Shown: positions 55,569-64,000, counted from the first letter of the stretch. The stretch is 64,000 bases of DNA from Frateuria_A sp051900535 (GCF_051900535.1 NZ_JBHZGI010000001.1:1116001-1180000), one strand, 5' to 3'. Made by a program: numbers and translations. The notes: generated by a model from the sequence alone, not told the origin.

Positions 55569-56636
55569 TCAGGGCTTGCGGCAGTGCGTCGGCGGCGGCT
55601 TGCCGGCTTGCCGTGCTTCATCGCATTCGGCATCGACTGCGCGCGCGGGCGTATCGACCGGGCAGCCGTGCGGCAGCGGCTTGCCGGCGCGGTAGAGGGC
55701 GATGCATTCGGACAGCTTGCGCCTGGGCGGAGCCAGTTCCTTCGCCAGCGGGGCCGGCGCCATGTCGAGCCGTTCGTCGCCATCCTTCTTCGAGGGCGGC
55801 GCGGGCGGCATGGTGCAATCGGGCGTGGCGATGCCGAACAGCGTCCTGCACTTGAGGTGGATGCCGTGCCCGAGGTTCACCGACTTGTGCTCGTTCGTGT
55901 GGGTCGCCCTCAGCGCCCGGCGCACGGCCTGGCCGGCGAGGGTCTCGTTGGACGACGGGAAATATTCCTCGAAGCGCGTGGCCTTGTACTTGATCGGGTT
56001 GTCGTGGCTCATCACCTGGCTGTCACCCTGCGGCATGCGCTGCACGTAGCCGGGTATCGGTGATGCGGTGGTCGCCGCGCTTGCGGGGAGCACGGGCTGG
56101 CCGGTGCGGTCGTACAGGCGTGGCGTCGTGGGAGCCGGGGCGGTGGCCGGCGCAGGCAGGCTGACCGTCATCGCATCCTTGCGTGGTCGCTCGCGCGAGG
56201 GGGACGGCGGTCGCGTGGGCAACGGCGGTTCCGGCACGGCGGGTGGTGGTGCGGGTGACGCCGTGCGTGGCCGCGCGATCAGGCGCACCTGCAAGGCACT
56301 GCCCAGCCGCGCCTGGACGACCTCGCGCGTGGGACGAGGCTGCATCTCCCACCATGCGACGATGGCGAACAGGACGTGCAGCCCCAGCACCAGCGCAAGC
56401 GCGAGACGGAAACGCCAGGGCTCGCGCGGCGGCGTCCGCTCGCGCCAGGCGCGCAGCAGCGCACGAGTGTCCTCGTCCAGCGGCGCCAGTCCTGGGCGTG
56501 GCGACGGGGCGAGCCAGCGATGCGGTTCGAGCTGCGGCGGGGAAACGATGGAAGGAGTTCCTTGCTTGGGGAAGCAGGCCGTCAACGCGCCCGCCTTCGC
56601 AAGACCGTCACGTTTCCAAGGGGTTCCCGCCCGCAT
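55569..56636 (-). CDS. proline-rich single-pass membrane protein, paralogue 2
   Basis: 355 residues. A cytoplasmic segment of about 75 residues leads to one membrane span (about 77-97, LALALVLGLHVLFAIVAWW) and then LQVRLIARP as in paralogue 1. A shorter proline-rich linker and a C-terminal domain (about 193-305) follow, with GYVQRMPQGDSQVMSHDNP and YKATRFEEYFP. The cysteines are in LKCRT and PDCTM, and four more follow (SECIAL, HGCPV, AECDEA, THCRKP). The N-terminus is uncertain: the ATG at 56636 has no clear ribosome site. It is encoded 138 bases upstream of paralogue 1. Confidence 0.78.
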   Translation of the reverse strand: MRAGTPWKRDGLAKAGALTACFPKQGTPSIVSPPQLEPHRWLAPSPRPGLAPLDEDTRALLRAWRERTPPREPWRFRLALALVLGLHVLFAIVAWWEMQPRPTREVVQARLGSALQVRLIARPRTASPAPPPAVPEPPLPTRPPSPSRERPRKDAMTVSLPAPATAPAPTTPRLYDRTGQPVLPASAATTASPIPGYVQRMPQGDSQVMSHDNPIKYKATRFEEYFPSSNETLAGQAVRRALRATHTNEHKSVNLGHGIHLKCRTLFGIATPDCTMPPAPPSKKDGDERLDMAPAPLAKELAPPRRKLSECIALYRAGKPLPHGCPVDTPARAVDAECDEARQAGKPPPTHCRKP

Positions 56637-56833
56637 TGCCGCTTGACCGCGCGGGCGGATCGCTCAAGGCTACACAGGCGGCACCCGCCGCACCCCGCCA
56701 TGACCGCCCCCGCCCGCACTTGCGCGCCTGAGGACGACCATGACGGCCCGCCATCGTCAGCCGCCATGCGCGGCCTCGTGCGGCGCCGTTCATGCCGATG
56801 CGAGTCCGCGCCCTGCTCAAGGAGGGACGTCTC

Positions 56834-58873
56834 GTGTCGTACAGCACGGAAAACATCCGCAACATCGCGCTCGCCGGCCATGCCGGCACCGGCAAGACCA
56901 CGTTGTTCGAGGCCCTGCTGCATGCCGGCGGCGTCATCCAGACGCAAGGTTCGGTCGAGCGCGGCAGCACCCAGTCCGATACCGACGCGCAGGAGAAGGC
57001 GCGCGGGCATTCCATCGACAGCGCGATCGCGAGCATCGACCGCGACGGCTGCCACATCAACCTGATCGACACGGCCGGCTACGCGGATTTTCGCGGCGCC
57101 ACGCTGTCCGCCTTCGCGGCGGTGGAGACGGTGGCGATCGTGGTCAACGCCATCAACGGGATCGAGCACGGCACCCGCCGCATGATGGAGCGGGCGCGGG
57201 AACGCCGCCTGGCGCGCGTGCTGGTGGTCAACAAGATCGACTTCGAAGGCGCGCGGCTGGGAAAGCTCGTCGATGCGTTGCGCGAGGAGTTCGGCCCCGA
57301 ATGCCTGCCGGTGAACCTGCCCGCCCAGAGCGGCAAGCTGGTGCTCGACTGCTTCTTCCACAACGAGGGGGCCACCGACTTTTCCTCGCTCGCCGCGGCA
57401 CACCAGCAGATCGTCGACCAGGTGGTGGAAATCAACGAAGCCACCATGGGCGCCTACCTCGACAGTGGCGAAGGCGCGCTCAGCCGCGAGCAGTTGCACG
57501 ACGCGTTCGAGCAATGCCTGCGCGAGGGTCACCTGGTGCCGATCTGCTTCGTCAGCGCTCGCACCGGCGTGGGCGTGAATGAGTTCCTGGACGTGGCGGG
57601 GCGCCTGCTGCCCAATCCGGCCGAGGGCAACCCGCCGCCGTTTGTCGATGGCCAGGGCGAGGCGATCACGGTCGATGGCGATCCGTCGAAGCACGTCATC
57701 GCCGACGTCTTCAAGATCGTCAATGACCCGTTCGTCGGCAAGCTGGGCGTGTTCCGCATGTGGCAGGGCACGATCCGTCGTGACACGCAGCTGTTCGTCG
57801 ACGATGCGCGCAAGTCCTTCAAGGTCGGCCACCTGTTCCGCCTCAACGGCAAGGCGCACGTGGAGATCGACCAGGCGATCCCCGGTGACATCGCAGCGGT
57901 GGCCAAGGTGGAGGAGATCCACTTCGATGCGGTGCTGCACGACTCGCACGACGAGGACGGCATCCACCTCGCGCCGATGGACTACCCGCAGCCGATGTTC
58001 GCCCTGGCGCTCGCGCCGCGGCACAAGGGCCAGGAGCAGAAGCTTTCGCAGGCGCTGGCACGGTTGGCTGAAGAAGACCCCTGCCTGCGCATGGAACACC
58101 ACAAGGAGTTGAACGAAACCGTGGTGCGCGGACTGTCGGAGCTGCATCTGAAGGTGATGCTCGAGCGCATGCGCGAGCGCTACGGCGTGGAGGTGGACAC
58201 GCACCCGCCGCGCATCGCCTACCGCGAGACCATCGCCGCGCACGCGGACGGCCACCACCGCCACAAGAAGCAGACCGGTGGCGCGGGGCAGTTCGGCGAG
58301 GTGTTCCTGCGCGTGGACCCGCTCGATCGCGGCGCCGGCTTCGAGTTCGTCGACGAGGTCAAGGGCGGCGTGATCCCCAACCAGTTCCTGCCGGCGATCG
58401 AAAAGGGCGTGCGCCAGGCGATGGAGCTCGGCGCCGTCGCCGGCTATCCGATGCAGGACCTGCGCGTGACCGTGTACGACGGCAAGTACCACCCGGTGGA
58501 TTCGAAGGAGGTGGCGTTCGTCAGCGCGGGCAGGAAGGCGTTCATGGATGCGGTCGGCAAGGCGCGGCCGATCGTGCTCGAGCCGATCGTGGACGTGGAG
58601 GTGGCCATTCCCGAGGCCAGCGTGGGCGATGTCACCGGCAGCCTGGCCGGGAAGCGCGCACGCATCATGGGCACCGATACGCAGCGCGGCGGCGAGTTGC
58701 TGATCCGGGCGCAGGCACCGCTGGCGGAGTTGACCGACTACCCGACCGAACTCAAGGCGATGACCGGTGGGCAGGGGCGATACAGCCTGGATCTGTCGCA
58801 CTACGAGGCGGTGCCGCCGCCGGTGCAGAGGCAGCTCAGCGAGGCGTGGAAGCCGCATGTGGAGGAGGACTGA
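56834..58873 (+). CDS. elongation factor G-like GTPase (EF-G paralogue)
   Basis: 679 residues in the EF-G domain order. The G domain has GHAGTGKTT, DTAGYADF (canonical EF-G has DTPGH) and NKID. The later domains include KKQTGGAGQFGEVF and the C-terminal GSLAGKRARIMGTD. A strong AGGAGGG stands seven bases before a GTG at 56834, which decides against an in-frame ATG 14 codons upstream. The glutamine-free DTAGY motif means it lacks the usual catalytic His, so it may not be the main translocase; FusA2-type paralogues act in unusual translation states. The gene stands alone. Confidence 0.9.
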   Translation: MSYSTENIRNIALAGHAGTGKTTLFEALLHAGGVIQTQGSVERGSTQSDTDAQEKARGHSIDSAIASIDRDGCHINLIDTAGYADFRGATLSAFAAVETVAIVVNAINGIEHGTRRMMERARERRLARVLVVNKIDFEGARLGKLVDALREEFGPECLPVNLPAQSGKLVLDCFFHNEGATDFSSLAAAHQQIVDQVVEINEATMGAYLDSGEGALSREQLHDAFEQCLREGHLVPICFVSARTGVGVNEFLDVAGRLLPNPAEGNPPPFVDGQGEAITVDGDPSKHVIADVFKIVNDPFVGKLGVFRMWQGTIRRDTQLFVDDARKSFKVGHLFRLNGKAHVEIDQAIPGDIAAVAKVEEIHFDAVLHDSHDEDGIHLAPMDYPQPMFALALAPRHKGQEQKLSQALARLAEEDPCLRMEHHKELNETVVRGLSELHLKVMLERMRERYGVEVDTHPPRIAYRETIAAHADGHHRHKKQTGGAGQFGEVFLRVDPLDRGAGFEFVDEVKGGVIPNQFLPAIEKGVRQAMELGAVAGYPMQDLRVTVYDGKYHPVDSKEVAFVSAGRKAFMDAVGKARPIVLEPIVDVEVAIPEASVGDVTGSLAGKRARIMGTDTQRGGELLIRAQAPLAELTDYPTELKAMTGGQGRYSLDLSHYEAVPPPVQRQLSEAWKPHVEED

Positions 58874-58890
58874 AGTCCGGGGCAGGGGCT

Positions 58891-59009
58891 CCCCCATCCG
58901 CCTGTCGGCACCTTCCCCCGTGGAACGGGGGAAGGCTCGCTAGCCGTATCGCCTCACGCATGATCCTTCCCGCGCGCGCGGGGAAAGGTGCCCGCAGGGC
59001 GGATGGGGG
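58891..59009. repeat. large branched inverted repeat between convergent genes
   Basis: CCCCCATCCGCC at the left end faces GGCGGATGGGGG at the right end. Internal CACCTTCCCC/GGGGAAAGGTG pairs, and smaller hairpins (CCTTCCCCCG/CGGGGGAAGG) give a branched structure. It fills the gap after the EF-G paralogue. No gene is seen. Confidence 0.7.
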
Positions 59010-59035
59010 GAAGCCTTGCGGGAAGCCTCACCGAC

Positions 59036-59584
59036 TCAAGCCGCCAACGCCTCGATCACCGCATTGGCAAACGCCGGGATGTCGTCCGGCTTGCGACTGG
59101 TGATCAGGTTGCCGTCGCGCACCACCTCGCGGTCTTCCCATTTCGCTCCGGCGTTTTCCAGGTCCTGCCTGAGCGAAGGCCACGAGGTCACCTTGCGCCC
59201 GTCGACCTGTCCGGCGTTGATCAGTGTCCACGGCCCGTGGCAGATCGCCGCCACCGTCTTGCCGGCTTTCGCGAACGCCTGCACCAGCTTGACCGCGGCC
59301 GGCTGCGTGCGCAGCTTGTCGGGATTGATCACGCCGCCGGGCAAAACCAGCGCATCGAAGTCGGAGACGTCGACCTCCTCCAGCTTCATGTCCACCGGCA
59401 CGCTGCCGGCCCAGTCGCCACCCTTCCAGCCCTTGATCTCCTTGGCGTCGCCCGGCGCGATCACCTGCACGTCGGCGCCGGCCTCCTCCAGCAGGCGCTT
59501 GGGCTCGGTGAGCTCCGAATACTCGAAACCGTCGGTGGCGAGCACGGCGATGGCGCGGCCGTTGAGCTTCTTCGATGGCGTCAT
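59036..59584 (-). CDS. PfpI/DJ-1 family type 1 glutamine amidotransferase-like protein
   Basis: 182 residues. The nucleophile cysteine is in AICHGPWTLI and the acid in ATDGFEYSEL, as in PfpI, YhbO and YajL. LVLPGGVINPDKLR and SWPSLRQDLENAGAKW are family segments. Members act as deglycases, chaperones or proteases under stress; the sequence does not decide. AGGAGG lies before the ATG at 59584, which rules out the 22 extra codons upstream. Confidence 0.92.
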   Translation of the reverse strand: MTPSKKLNGRAIAVLATDGFEYSELTEPKRLLEEAGADVQVIAPGDAKEIKGWKGGDWAGSVPVDMKLEEVDVSDFDALVLPGGVINPDKLRTQPAAVKLVQAFAKAGKTVAAICHGPWTLINAGQVDGRKVTSWPSLRQDLENAGAKWEDREVVRDGNLITSRKPDDIPAFANAVIEALAA

Positions 59585-59689
59585 GGCGATCCTCCTGCGA
59601 ATGAAGCAGGGAGGATGGCGCCTCGTGCATGCGCAGGACGTCTTGCGCATGTCATCCGGGTGTTAGTACCGCTTCTGCAGGAGCGCTGA

Positions 59690-60157
59690 TCAGCGCTTGG
59701 GCTTGAGCAGCGTCCCGGTGCAGCCGGGCGTGCCGCAAAGGCACTGCCAGAGCTTTTTCAGCCGCGCGGTGTAGGGCACGTCCAGCACGATGCCGTAGTC
59801 GTAGGTCAGTTCCTCGCCGGGCTTGATGTCGCGGATCGCCTCGATCAGCACGCGGTCCTTGCGCGGGTCGCCGCCTTCGCTTTCCTCGACCACCGCGCGG
59901 CAGTTCGGCGCGCAGCTGTGGTTGATCCAGCGCGCGGTGTTGCCCTTGCGGTTGGCGTCGATGATGTAGTCGTCGTTGAGCGTGAACAGGAACGTGTGGC
60001 CGGTCTCGCCGCCGTCGCCGTACATGTCGTCGGCCTCGGCGTGGGTCATCAGCGTGCCCTTGTACTCGACGATCTCCTCGCCCTTCTTGATCGGCGCGGT
60101 GGCGAACACGCCATTGCCGTGAATGGGTGAGCGGCGGGCAACGTAACGGCGTGGCAT
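59690..60157 (-). CDS. SET-domain protein (lysine methyltransferase-like)
   Basis: 155 residues forming a complete SET domain: HGNGVFATAPIKKGEEIVEY, INHSCAPNCRAV, GEELTYDYG. A post-SET cysteine cluster, C-x-CG-x3-C-x-G (CLCGTPGCTG), closes it. The AdoMet and zinc sites are intact, so it should methylate lysine in a protein. Bacterial targets are largely unknown, and horizontal gain from eukaryotes or ancient bacterial origin are both discussed for such genes. Its TGA stop lies in a short repeat, AGCGCTGATCAGCGCT. Confidence 0.9.
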   Translation of the reverse strand: MPRRYVARRSPIHGNGVFATAPIKKGEEIVEYKGTLMTHAEADDMYGDGGETGHTFLFTLNDDYIIDANRKGNTARWINHSCAPNCRAVVEESEGGDPRKDRVLIEAIRDIKPGEELTYDYGIVLDVPYTARLKKLWQCLCGTPGCTGTLLKPKR

Positions 60158-60278
60158 GCGTGGGCAACCTTGGGGCGAAAGACGCTGATGATGCCTGTTC
60201 GCCGCGTACGGCGAAACCGGGCGCGGCCGTGATGGCCACACTTGCCGCGGCGGCTGACGCGAAGCGGCCGGCTGTGGT

Positions 60279-60284
60279 TAGAAT
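60279..60284 (+). promoter_or_regulatory. candidate -10 box for the lipoprotein gene
   Basis: TAGAAT lies 34 bases before the start, in the 160-base gap between the divergent SET and lipoprotein genes. No clear -35 box. Confidence 0.3.
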
Positions 60285-60317
60285 CAGGAATTCGAACGAT
60301 CGTTTGGAGAACCCGCG

Positions 60318-60797
60318 ATGCGTTTCCTGCGCTGGATCGTCCCGCTGTCGCTTGCCCTGGGCCTGGTTGCCTGTGGCCCGCCCCGCAAGAGCGTGTTTCC
60401 GCCCACCGTGAACATCCAGCAGCTTCAGCTCCAGCCCAGTGGCGCCTGGCGGCTGACCGTGCGCATCCAGAACAACAGCTACGGCGGCATGGACTTCACC
60501 GGGATGGACGCGCAACTGGCGATGGGTGACGGCGTGCCGGTGCGCGTGCATGGCAGCTTCGAACGCGACATTCCCGCCTTCGCCGGCGACTCGGTGCAGA
60601 TCGACGTATTGCCGACGCTCGCAATGAGCAAGGCCCTGGCCGCCAGCGCCGCCAAGGGCAGCGCCGGCGCCCTGCCCTACACCCTTGCCGGCAGCGTGCG
60701 CGCCAAGCCCGAGCAGGAGAAGGACCCGCGCGATTTCGACTTCTCCGGCAAGGACTGGCTCTCGCCCGCGCCGGGCATCGCCAATACCTGGCGCTGA
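60318..60797 (+). CDS. LEA type 2-like lipoprotein
   Basis: 159 residues with a lipoprotein signal; the lipobox LVAC places the lipidated cysteine at residue 19. The mature part resembles the LEA_2 (water stress) beta-sandwich: LQLQPSGAWRLTVRIQNNSY and FTGMDAQLAMGDGVP. It should face the periplasm, attached to a membrane. The role is not established. The gene precedes the acyl-CoA dehydrogenase by 84 bases on the same strand. Confidence 0.85.
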   Translation: MRFLRWIVPLSLALGLVACGPPRKSVFPPTVNIQQLQLQPSGAWRLTVRIQNNSYGGMDFTGMDAQLAMGDGVPVRVHGSFERDIPAFAGDSVQIDVLPTLAMSKALAASAAKGSAGALPYTLAGSVRAKPEQEKDPRDFDFSGKDWLSPAPGIANTWR

Positions 60798-60881
60798 CCC
60801 GACCTTGGACACCTACCGCGACGGTGGCCGAAGCCCACGTTGCGCAACGCCACGCCCCAACGTTTTCTCGAGGAATACCCG

Positions 60882-62657
60882 ATGACGATCTACAAGGCCC
60901 CGCTCGACGACATGCGCTTCGTGCTGCACGACCTGTTCGGCGCGGAGGCCACGCTGACCCCGCTCACCGGCGGCGAGGGCCACACGCGCGACCTGCTCGA
61001 TGCAGTGCTGGAGGAAGCGGCGCGGTTCAACGAACAGGTGCTCGCTCCGCTCAACGCTTCCGGCGACGCCGAGGGCTGCCACTTCGACAAGGCCACCGCC
61101 ACGGTAACCACCCCCAAGGGTTTCAGGGAGGCCTATCGCACCTACGTCGAAGGCGGCTGGGCCGGACTCACGATGCCCGAGGCGATGGGCGGACAGGCGC
61201 TGCCGGAAGTGGTCGGCGTGGCGATGAAGGAAATGCTCGACTCGGCCAACCTCGCCTGGGGTAACTATCCGCTGCTCAGCCAGGGCGCGGCGCATGCGCT
61301 GCAGCTGCACGGCGACGACTGGCAGAAGGAGGTCTTCCTCAAGCCCATGGTCGAGGGCCGCTGGTGCGGCAGCATGTGCCTGACCGAGCCGCAGGCCGGG
61401 TCCGACCTCGGCCTGCTCAAGACGCGTGCGGAACCGGCCGCCGACGGCAGCTACCGACTTACCGGCACCAAGATCTTCATCACCGCCGGCGAGCACGATC
61501 TCACCGAAAACATCGTGCACCTGGTGCTGGCGCGCCTGCCCGACGCCCCGGCCGGCAGCCGCGGCATTTCGCTGTTCGTGGTGCCGAAGTTCAAGGTCGC
61601 ACGCGACGGCGCGATGGGCGAGCGCAACGCAGTGGCCGCCGGTGCGATCGAGCACAAGATGGGCATCCACGGCTCGCCCACCTGCGTGATGAACTTCGAT
61701 GGCGCCGAGGGCTGGCTGATCGGCCAGCCGCACAAGGGCCTGTTCGGCATGTTCACCATGATGAACGCGGCGCGCCTGGCGGTCGGCGTGCAGGGCATCG
61801 GCCTGGCCGAGCGCGGGTTGCAGAACAGTCTCAACTACGCGCGCGAGCGCCTGCAGGGCCGTGCGCTGAGCGGCCCGGCCTACCCGGACAAGCCGGCCGA
61901 CCCGCTGGTAGTACACCCGGACGTTCGGCGCATGCTGCTGACCCAGCGCGCCATCGTCGAGGGCGGCCGCGCGCTGATGCTGTACGCGGCGCTGCAACTG
62001 GACATCGAGGAACGCGCCACCGACGAAGGCGCGCGCGCGAAGGCCGGCGAGCTGGTGGCGTTCCTGATCCCGATCGTCAAGGGCGTGCTCACCGAACTGG
62101 CGCAGGAGAGCGTCAAGGAAGCGGTTCAGGTCTACGGCGGGCACGGCTACATCGCCGAGAACGGCGTGGAGCAGTTCGTGCGCGACGCACGGATCATCAC
62201 GCTGTACGAGGGCACCACCGGCATCCAGGCAATGGACCTGCTGGGCCGCAAGATCATGCAGCTCAAGGGCACGGGGTTGCGCCACTTCCTGGAGGAAATC
62301 GGCGGCTTCTGCCGGCAGCACGCGGCCGATCCGGTGCTGGGCGAGTTCATCGCGCCACTGTCGAAGGCGGCGAAGGAATGGCAAGCGCTGACGATGGCGC
62401 TGGCCGAGCGCGCGCAGGCCAACCCGGAGGAACTGGGCGCGGCCGCGGTGGATTACCTCTACTACTCCGGCTACGTGGCGCTGGCCTACATGTGGGCACG
62501 CAGCGTGGCGGCGGCCGAAGGCAGCGGGCAATCAGCGGCGTTCAAGCAGGCCAAGCGGGACACCGCGCGGTTCTACTTCGCGCGGATGCTGCCGCGATGC
62601 GCGATGCATCGCGCGGCGATAGAAGCGGGCGTGGCGAGCATTCCCGCGCTGGCTTGA
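60882..62657 (+). CDS. acyl-CoA dehydrogenase with C-terminal extension
   Basis: 591 residues, longer than the ~380 of short acyl-CoA dehydrogenases, with the extra C-terminal domain of the AcdA/FadE-like group. FAD-binding parts include MCLTEPQAGSDLG and KIFITAGEHDL. The conserved segment ITLYEGTTGIQAMDLLG contains the presumed catalytic glutamate. It probably catalyses the first step of fatty-acid beta-oxidation. GAGGAA precedes the ATG at 60882; an ATG 14 codons upstream is less likely. It ends before a pair of hairpins. Confidence 0.93.
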   Translation: MTIYKAPLDDMRFVLHDLFGAEATLTPLTGGEGHTRDLLDAVLEEAARFNEQVLAPLNASGDAEGCHFDKATATVTTPKGFREAYRTYVEGGWAGLTMPEAMGGQALPEVVGVAMKEMLDSANLAWGNYPLLSQGAAHALQLHGDDWQKEVFLKPMVEGRWCGSMCLTEPQAGSDLGLLKTRAEPAADGSYRLTGTKIFITAGEHDLTENIVHLVLARLPDAPAGSRGISLFVVPKFKVARDGAMGERNAVAAGAIEHKMGIHGSPTCVMNFDGAEGWLIGQPHKGLFGMFTMMNAARLAVGVQGIGLAERGLQNSLNYARERLQGRALSGPAYPDKPADPLVVHPDVRRMLLTQRAIVEGGRALMLYAALQLDIEERATDEGARAKAGELVAFLIPIVKGVLTELAQESVKEAVQVYGGHGYIAENGVEQFVRDARIITLYEGTTGIQAMDLLGRKIMQLKGTGLRHFLEEIGGFCRQHAADPVLGEFIAPLSKAAKEWQALTMALAERAQANPEELGAAAVDYLYYSGYVALAYMWARSVAAAEGSGQSAAFKQAKRDTARFYFARMLPRCAMHRAAIEAGVASIPALA

Positions 62658-62664
62658 GAGGACG

Positions 62665-62722
62665 TAGTGGGCTTCGGCCCACTATCCCATTGTCGCGAGG
62701 TCGCGGTGGGCTGGAGCCCACC
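62665..62722. terminator. two hairpins between convergent genes
   Basis: TAGTGGGC-TTCG-GCCCACTA (62665-62684) has a perfect stem with a stable TTCG loop. GGTGGGCT-GG-AGCCCACC (62705-62722) is a second perfect stem. They lie just after the acyl-CoA dehydrogenase gene and beside the end of pgeF, so they may end both transcripts. No T-tracts are present. Confidence 0.55.
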
Positions 62723-62727
62723 CCGCC

Positions 62728-63471
62728 TCAGTCGCGCCAGATCAAACTCGCGAAGCGACCGCTGTCGGCTCCATCCCGTCGATAGGAATAGAAGCGTTGG
62801 TCGGCCAGCGTGTCGAAACCACCGCCGTGGATGCGCGTGACGCCCGCGGCGGCGAGTTTCAGTCGCGCCATGCTCGCCAGGTCGCAATGCCAATGGTTCG
62901 GCCGCGTCGACGCGAAACAGGCGGACGCCGCCGGGTTGCGCTCGACGAAGGCGGCGCGCACTTCCTCGCCCACTTCGTACGAACCGGCGCCAATGCACGG
63001 ACCCAACCATGCCAGCAGGCGCGCCGGCGGGGTACCCATCGCATCGATCGTGGCTTCCAGCACGCCCGCAGCCAACCCGCGCCACCCCGCGTGGGCTGCG
63101 CCGATGCGCGCGCCGTCATCGCTGCAGAACAGCACCGGCAGGCAGTCGGCGGTAAGGATCGCGAGCACCGTGCCGGACAGGTGCGCCACCGCGGCATCCG
63201 CCTGCGGTTCCGCGGCGCTGGCGAGCGGACCCAACTGCGCCACGGTGGTGCCGTGCACCTGTCGCAGCCAGCGCGGATCGGACGGCAGCGCGAGGGCGTG
63301 GCGCAGGGCGTCGCGGTTGCTCGCCACCGACTCGGCGCCGTCGCCGCTGCGCAGGCCGAGGTTGAAGCGTGCGTAGGGACCGGTGGAGATGCCGGGCCCA
63401 TGGCGGGTGGTCACCGCCGCGTGCACGCCGCGTGGCGCAGGCCAGTCGGGGAGTATCCAGGGTTCGGTCAT
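62728..63471 (-). CDS. pgeF: peptidoglycan editing factor PgeF (laccase-domain, YfiH)
   Basis: 247 residues. Zinc/copper-type ligands of the fold are visible: WLRQVHGTTVA, TADCLPVLF and AAHAGWRGLA, with GPCIGAGSYEVG. Family members prevent misincorporation of serine into muropeptides and have purine nucleoside phosphorylase activity in some cases. The ATG at 63471 (MTEPWILPDWPAP) was chosen over an upstream in-frame start. The order rluD-pgeF is common. Confidence 0.93.
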   Translation of the reverse strand: MTEPWILPDWPAPRGVHAAVTTRHGPGISTGPYARFNLGLRSGDGAESVASNRDALRHALALPSDPRWLRQVHGTTVAQLGPLASAAEPQADAAVAHLSGTVLAILTADCLPVLFCSDDGARIGAAHAGWRGLAAGVLEATIDAMGTPPARLLAWLGPCIGAGSYEVGEEVRAAFVERNPAASACFASTRPNHWHCDLASMARLKLAAAGVTRIHGGGFDTLADQRFYSYRRDGADSGRFASLIWRD

Positions 63472-63583
63472 GGGGATGGCCGTCACGGGGAGCTTCAAGC
63501 ATAGCGCGGGGACAGCCAGCACACGGCGGACGGGTGATAGCCCGTTCCAAGCGGAGTCGTGATTGGCGGCGCGAGCCTGGAAC

Positions 63584-64000
63584 TCAGGGCTCGCGCTGCT
63601 CCAACGCATCGGCCCGCAGCGCGGCGATCAACGCGTCCATGTCCGCCGGTCGCTTCGCCTCGAACGCGAGCGCCTCGCCCGTCACCGGATGTTCGAACGC
63701 CAGCCGCTCGGCGTGCAGCGCCTGGCGCCGGAAGCCGCGCAACGCCGCCACCAGGTCCGGTGTGGCGGCCTTGGGCAGGCGCAGGCCGGTGCCATACAAG
63801 GGATCGCCGACCAGCGGGTGGTGGATGTGCGCCATGTGCACGCGGATCTGGTGCGTGCGGCCGGTCTCCAGGCTGCACTGGATCAGACTGTGCGCGCGGA
63901 AGCGCTCGCGCAGCCGGTAGTGGGTGATCGCGCGCTTGCCGTCCTCCTCGTCGCGCACCGCCTGCCGCAGGCGGTCGCCCATGTGCCGGCCGATCGGCGC
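63584..64000 (-). CDS. rluD: RluD-type 23S rRNA pseudouridine synthase, 5' truncated by the window
   Basis: About 138 C-terminal residues remain; the frame is open to the last base, so the start lies outside. The family segment LETGRTHQIRVHMAHIHHPL and DPLYGTG near the middle identify it. The preceding IGRHMGDR and RAITHYRLRERF fit RluD, which modifies helix 69 of 23S rRNA. The catalytic aspartate is expected upstream of the window. It lies 112 bases before pgeF on the same strand. RluC or RluA cannot be fully excluded. Confidence 0.88.
   Translation of the reverse strand, partial: APIGRHMGDRLRQAVRDEEDGKRAITHYRLRERFRAHSLIQCSLETGRTHQIRVHMAHIHHPLVGDPLYGTGLRLPKAATPDLVAALRGFRRQALHAERLAFEHPVTGEALAFEAKRPADMDALIAALRADALEQREP

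Overview
The window is about 64 kb of GC-rich chromosome that looks like a gammaproteobacterium of the Xanthomonadales, most likely Rhodanobacteraceae (Rhodanobacter, Dyella or Luteibacter type). I base this on the gene orders dnaE-accA-tilS and nrdR-ribD / ribE-ribBA-ribH-nusB-thiL-pgpA, and on the dense GTAGGAGCGC and CCCTCTCCCC/GGGGAGAGGG palindromes. No tRNA, rRNA, CRISPR array, transposase or phage gene was seen. Both ends cut a gene: dnaE at the left, an rluD-type pseudouridine synthase at the right.

Layout. 1-7964 (+): replication, lipid and tRNA housekeeping genes (dnaE, accA, a VOC protein, a NYN-LOTUS protein, tilS, xseB, ispA). 8035-10826: DUF4870, pmbA, then DUF1653 and darP. 11243-13988 (-): a threonine/serine exporter-like protein, NfeD and a stomatin-type SPFH protein. 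14084-32731 (-): one 18.6-kb co-directional block. It holds a membrane-fusion (adaptor) protein, one ABC ATPase, ten FtsX/MacB-type permeases as five tandem A-B pairs, a sigma54 response regulator, a small secreted protein and a histidine kinase. 32732-33738: regulatory and repeat DNA with a consensus-perfect sigma54 promoter, a cluster of TGTCC/GGACA half-sites and a 783-bp inverted repeat. 33739-41171: aldo/keto reductase, then pgpA, thiL, nusB, ribH, ldcA, ribBA and ribE under an FMN riboswitch. 41217-43229: a divergent LysR/oxidoreductase pair that splits the riboflavin genes. 43272-46252 (-): ribD, nrdR, glyA. 46391-64000: hydrolase-TetR pair, DUF817, ettA, pyrF, secreted proteins, two paralogous proline-rich membrane proteins, an EF-G paralogue, PfpI and SET proteins, a LEA-type lipoprotein, an acyl-CoA dehydrogenase, pgeF and rluD.

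The most unusual system is the permease array. Each pair has a ~435-residue A subunit (starting MFGYY or MFAYY) followed 8-44 bases later by a ~407-residue B subunit. Pairs are separated by hairpins of one repeat family. All five A subunits keep two periplasmic cysteines, the second in a C-x-W-x3-W motif. With one ATPase and one adaptor for five permease pairs, the cluster reads as a transporter with interchangeable membrane parts. The likely control circuit is kinase to NtrC-type regulator to the half-site cluster to the sigma54 promoter. The substrate is unknown and no TolC-like gene is in the window.

Coding starts were chosen from family length, ribosome binding sites and overlaps. Long open frames opposite or out of frame with these genes were treated as shadows of GC-rich codon use.
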